From: Pleurotus ostreatus/Saccharomyces cerevisiae fusant
Taxonomy: Eukaryota > Opisthokonta
Length of the DNA stretch: 22,054 nucleotides
Direction of reading: 5' to 3'
Assembly: GCA_024196135.1 (NCBI GenBank)
Contig: JAMQCK010000467.1
Location: 1 to 22,054, forward strand
The notes under the pieces are model-generated. The model did not search any database and was not told the DNA's origin. It saw only the letters and a list, made by a program, of their open reading frames with translations. Made by a program: the position numbers and the translations under genes. Shown one piece after another: positions 19,259 through 22,054 of this stretch (positions are counted from its first letter, which is position 1; the number at the start of each line of letters is the position of its first letter).

Positions 19259-21851
19259 TTACATCGCCTGCGTCTCCAGCAGCGCGTTCTGCACCAGCCT
19301 CAGCGCCTGCTCCGAGCGGGGCTTCATGGAGCACTGGAAGGGCTTCGGATGTCTGTAAGGTGCGTTAGCGGTATGATCTCCAGCGGTAGGTACGATCATG
19401 AGCGGTGAGTTGGATCAAGGTGGCAAGACACATCCGCGGAGCCGACTCGACTCCAGGGGACGGTCGCCCAAATCCGGGGACAAACGGACGCCCGATTTAG
19501 GGAACGTAATCCCCGATTTCGTAGCTCGTGTGCCCGATACTCCCAAACTCCCGCCCGATGCCCGATCCTCTCTAAATAGAGCACTTACCTGACGAAGCCC
19601 GTGGAGAACTCGCTCGAGGGCGTGATCTCCGCGCCTGTCTCATCGCGGGCCTTTTCGATGCTGAAGACAGTGGAGATGCGCGAGTTCAGGAGCCAGAGCG
19701 CTGCGTCGGCGAGGTGGCGGCCAGGGCTGAGAAATGAGGTATAAGTTCAGGCGACCCGGGAGACCGTTACGTGGTATAGCTCACCATCGCCTATGGAGAA
19801 GAATGAGTAAGCGATGGTCTACAAGCACATCTTACGCACGTACCTTCTTCCGAAGCCAAAGACGCAGTCTGAAGCGTAGAAAGAATGAAAGTCCAGGTCA
19901 GCGGCTGACAAGTGTCATCGCGACGGAGACGAACCGCGTGGATCTCTCAAGTCAGGATTCTCGAGGTAGCGTTCCGGGCGGAATTGATGGGGGTTCTCGC
20001 AGTCGTAAAGCATAGCGCTGGGCATATTAGATAGCGGAAGAAAAAGAAAAAGTTCAAAACGCACTAGATGTTGGGTATGACGAAGGCATCTTCAGGAATG
20101 AGATAACCCTTGTAGATGTCGTCCTATCGCGAATGATGTGAGTCTTGGTCTAGGGAAACAAGGACAGGGACGCCTATACCTGCATTAGGCGATGTGGTAT
20201 CGCCAGCGGGACCGGGACGTTCCACCTGAACGGCAATTCATTGACATCGACTCTCACGTCTCACGGCAACGCGTTGCGCACCTGTAACACTCCTTCACGA
20301 CACACTCGAAATACGGCATCAACGGCCGATCCTCGAAAGTGGGGAGGCGGTCGGGTCCAACGACGCGATCAATCTCCTCTTGGACCTTGGCGTAGACCTC
20401 TGGATGGAGAACCATGGCGAGCATGAACACTTCCGCCATGCAGGTCGTCTGTACGTTGTCAGTAAGGCGGAAGCGTCACTGCGAGACAGAGGGTCTTACG
20501 GTATCCTCGGCAGCTGTCACCGACTCAGCGCGAAGCCCATGAACGAAGTCCTCACGTACCCGCGAACAGCGTCCCCGCGGCGCCCCTGATGTCATCCTCG
20601 TCTTCTTGCGACAAGGTTCCCTTACCGGCCGCGGTATATTGCTCGAGCATCCGTGCCGTGAACGATGGCTGGGCGGTACCGGCGCTCTGGCGCCTCATCA
20701 GTCACCATTCTAGTAAGCTCGTTCGCCGCACTCACCATCTGTTGCCTGACTTGCTCGAAGGGTAGGTTCATCATCTCGTCGACGGCTTGCCGTACCTCTT
20801 CGGCCTGTCTCTTGAAGCCTGCCAATGGCGCCCAGGTCGGCAGTTTCCTGTGCATTGAAATCAGTGGAGGAATCCGAGGATTGAGAGCGCTCACACACTT
20901 CATAGACGGGAAGAATTCGACTAGGTTCGAGATGGGATACATATTGCCAATCTGAACCGTCAGTGTAGAGGCATGGTCGACTGCGAGCCGACGTTAGAGC
21001 GTACACTACCGAGGGGTTTTCATCGCACTTACCAATCTTGACTAAAGGATCATCAACGGACGCGACATCGTGACCGTAAGCAACTTTGAGCATAGTGCCA
21101 GCTGCAAATCTGAAACGGCATGAGCTATCGGCTACAGGCCGTCTAGCGCTCAAGAAGGCGCACCCTTTGATGTGATCCATCCAGTTATCTGGCGTCTTCA
21201 ACAAGTTATCGAGCGCGATAGCGGTCTGGCGCAACTCCAGAGGCGTCATGCTGTCGACGGCCTTCTGGTTCAGCACTTGTTGAACGAAGCGCCGGTGCTT
21301 TCGGAAGCGCGGTCCGCTGCAGGCACATTAAATTGATGTTGGGTGAAAATATGAATGGACGTACTAGTGAACGTGAGTTGTGGCATTGCCCCATCCCATC
21401 CTATGGCACGCGGTTAGCACCATGCGAAATCCACGAGCATGTCATGACTGACAGTTCAGCAAGCATCACGAATCGAGGACGGTCGGAGTAGATGGCGCTA
21501 CGCCTCTCCATGAGATCCTGAGCAGCCTCGAACGTGTTGAGTATGATCATATGTTTGCCGAAAATCTCAAGATGCACGACATCGCCTGGCCTACAAGTCA
21601 GCCTACTGCAACCCACGGGACCCGCTGCGCCGCGTCTCACCATATCGCTCCCTCCACTGCATGAACGTAGCCTCCGGCGCCTGCGTGGGCATGTCAAGTA
21701 CATTGCCTATGAGCGGCTTCCGCCGCGGACCAGGCGGATAAGGCGGGCGTGAACTGCCGGGTGCGTACAGCAGAGTCGCAGCACCGACGACGCAGGCAAT
21801 GGCGAGGGCGCCCGCGGTCGTGGATGACATGGTGGTGGTGAGAGAAGACAT
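19259..21851 (-). CDS. Cytochrome P450 monooxygenase, 17 exons
   Basis: Minus-strand exons: 21851-21641, 21585-21453, 21400-21365, 21316-21164, 21109-21033, 20980-20899, 20847-20736, 20686-20560, 20513-20500, 20448-20282, 20225-20180, 20123-20065, 20017-19935, 19868-19844, 19790-19785, 19726-19589, 19352-19259; 520 residues, the normal P450 length. An N-terminal membrane anchor (about 15-30) is followed by a Pro-rich hinge (PPYPPGPRRKPLIGN). Landmarks: YGPRFRKHRR (C-helix), AAAEDTTT (310-317, I-helix oxygen-binding motif with Ala where Gly is usual), ECYR (368-371, ExxR), FRPERY (418-423) and FGFGRRRCPG (437-446), with heme ligand C444. It is an endoplasmic-reticulum enzyme needing a reductase; the substrate is unknown. 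Wording resembles the multi-gene basidiomycete P450s annotated as O-methylsterigmatocystin-oxidoreductase-like. Exon 15 is 6 nt and exon 9 is 14 nt. A second in-frame ATG at 21830 is an alternative start. Confidence 0.93.
19491..19566. repeat. CCCGAT hexamer array with 21-nt period inside the last P450 intron
   Basis: CCCGAT starts at 19491, 19512, 19533, 19554 and 19561, that is, at steps of 21, 21, 21 and 7. The bases between copies are not conserved. The array lies within the last P450 intron (19353-19588), which at 236 nt is about four times the usual length in this gene. Confidence 0.75.
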
Positions 21852-21886
21852 CGAATCCCACGCCTTTACGCATATGAGCGTGTCTC

Positions 21887-21893
21887 TTTTATA
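21887..21893 (-). promoter_or_regulatory. TATA box of the P450 gene
   Basis: TATAAAA on the minus strand, 36 nt before the ATG at 21851 and 57 nt before the in-frame ATG at 21830. If transcription begins about 30 nt downstream, the first ATG would have a very short leader, so the second ATG may be used as well. Confidence 0.65.
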
Positions 21894-21941
21894 CCTAGTA
21901 GACGGCATGTCACGCGGGTCTGGGCGCCCACTTTTTGAGCC

Positions 21942-21989
21942 ATCGGGGGTCGTGCGTCCCGATTCTCTTCCTATGAGATCGGGATCGGG
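21942..21989. promoter_or_regulatory. ATCGGG/CCCGAT cluster upstream of the P450
   Basis: ATCGGG at 21942-21947, CCCGAT at 21958-21963, and two abutting ATCGGG copies at 21978-21989, all within 48 nt and about 50-100 nt upstream of the TATA box. The same hexamer forms the array in the last intron. A binding site for a transcription factor is an inference. Confidence 0.45.
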
Positions 21990-22054
21990 CTTTCGGCTGA
22001 TTGAACAAGACAGCTCATCGATCAGCTATCCCAGGTATCCCCTGCGGTTGTTTT

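Noticed and set aside
20899..21040. Apparent frame break in the P450 between exon 5 and the ISNLVEFFPSMK segment, with AGATTGG repeated near both ends
   Set aside because: Using the donor at 21032 and the CAG acceptor ending at 20981 gives a 53-nt intron and an in-frame exon that reads VDHASTLTVQIGNMYPIS before LVEFFPS. The gene is intact here, and the repeated heptamer is coincidence.

Overview
The window is a gene-dense piece of a filamentous basidiomycete genome, most likely an Agaricomycete. The reasons are short introns (mostly 45-60 nt) with GT-AG ends, high intron density (up to 20 exons in one gene), wood- or litter-decay style secreted proteins, and the protein types themselves: GH71 alpha-1,3-glucanase, fungal TRK potassium transporter, mitochondrial citrate carrier, HOS2-type deacetylase and a multi-exon P450. 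The species cannot be told from this sequence alone. I hand-spliced nine protein-coding genes. Every model closes in frame from ATG to stop. No tRNA, rRNA, transposon or CRISPR array was seen.

Layout from left to right. (1) 600-2694 (+): secreted GH71 alpha-1,3-glucanase with an N-terminal Ser/Thr-rich stalk and its own TATA box. (2) 3044-4028 (-) and 4847-5818 (-): a tandem pair of secreted beta-jelly-roll proteins resembling polysaccharide lyases. They share an identical five-exon plan and each has a TATATAAG box. (3) 6791-10979 (-): TRK potassium transporter in 20 exons, including an 8-nt and a 21-nt exon. (4) 12150-13558 (-): mitochondrial tricarboxylate carrier. It is divergent from (5) 14422-16437 (+): HOS2/HDAC3-like histone deacetylase with a long acidic then GRG-rich tail. 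(6) 16628-17449 (+) and 17958-18840 (+): a tandem pair of small two-helix membrane proteins of unknown function. (7) 19259-21851 (-): cytochrome P450 in 17 exons, whose heme-binding cysteine depends on a 6-nt microexon.

The genes do not form a single pathway. The left third (GH71 plus the jelly-roll pair) is a small secretome cluster that probably acts on cell-wall or environmental polysaccharides. The middle is housekeeping: potassium uptake, citrate export from mitochondria, chromatin deacetylation. The right end is a P450 with a repeated ATCGGG/CCCGAT hexamer both upstream and inside its last intron. The observations most worth a second look are the microexons that carry essential residues, the two local tandem duplications, the deacetylase tail and the 21-nt phased hexamer array.
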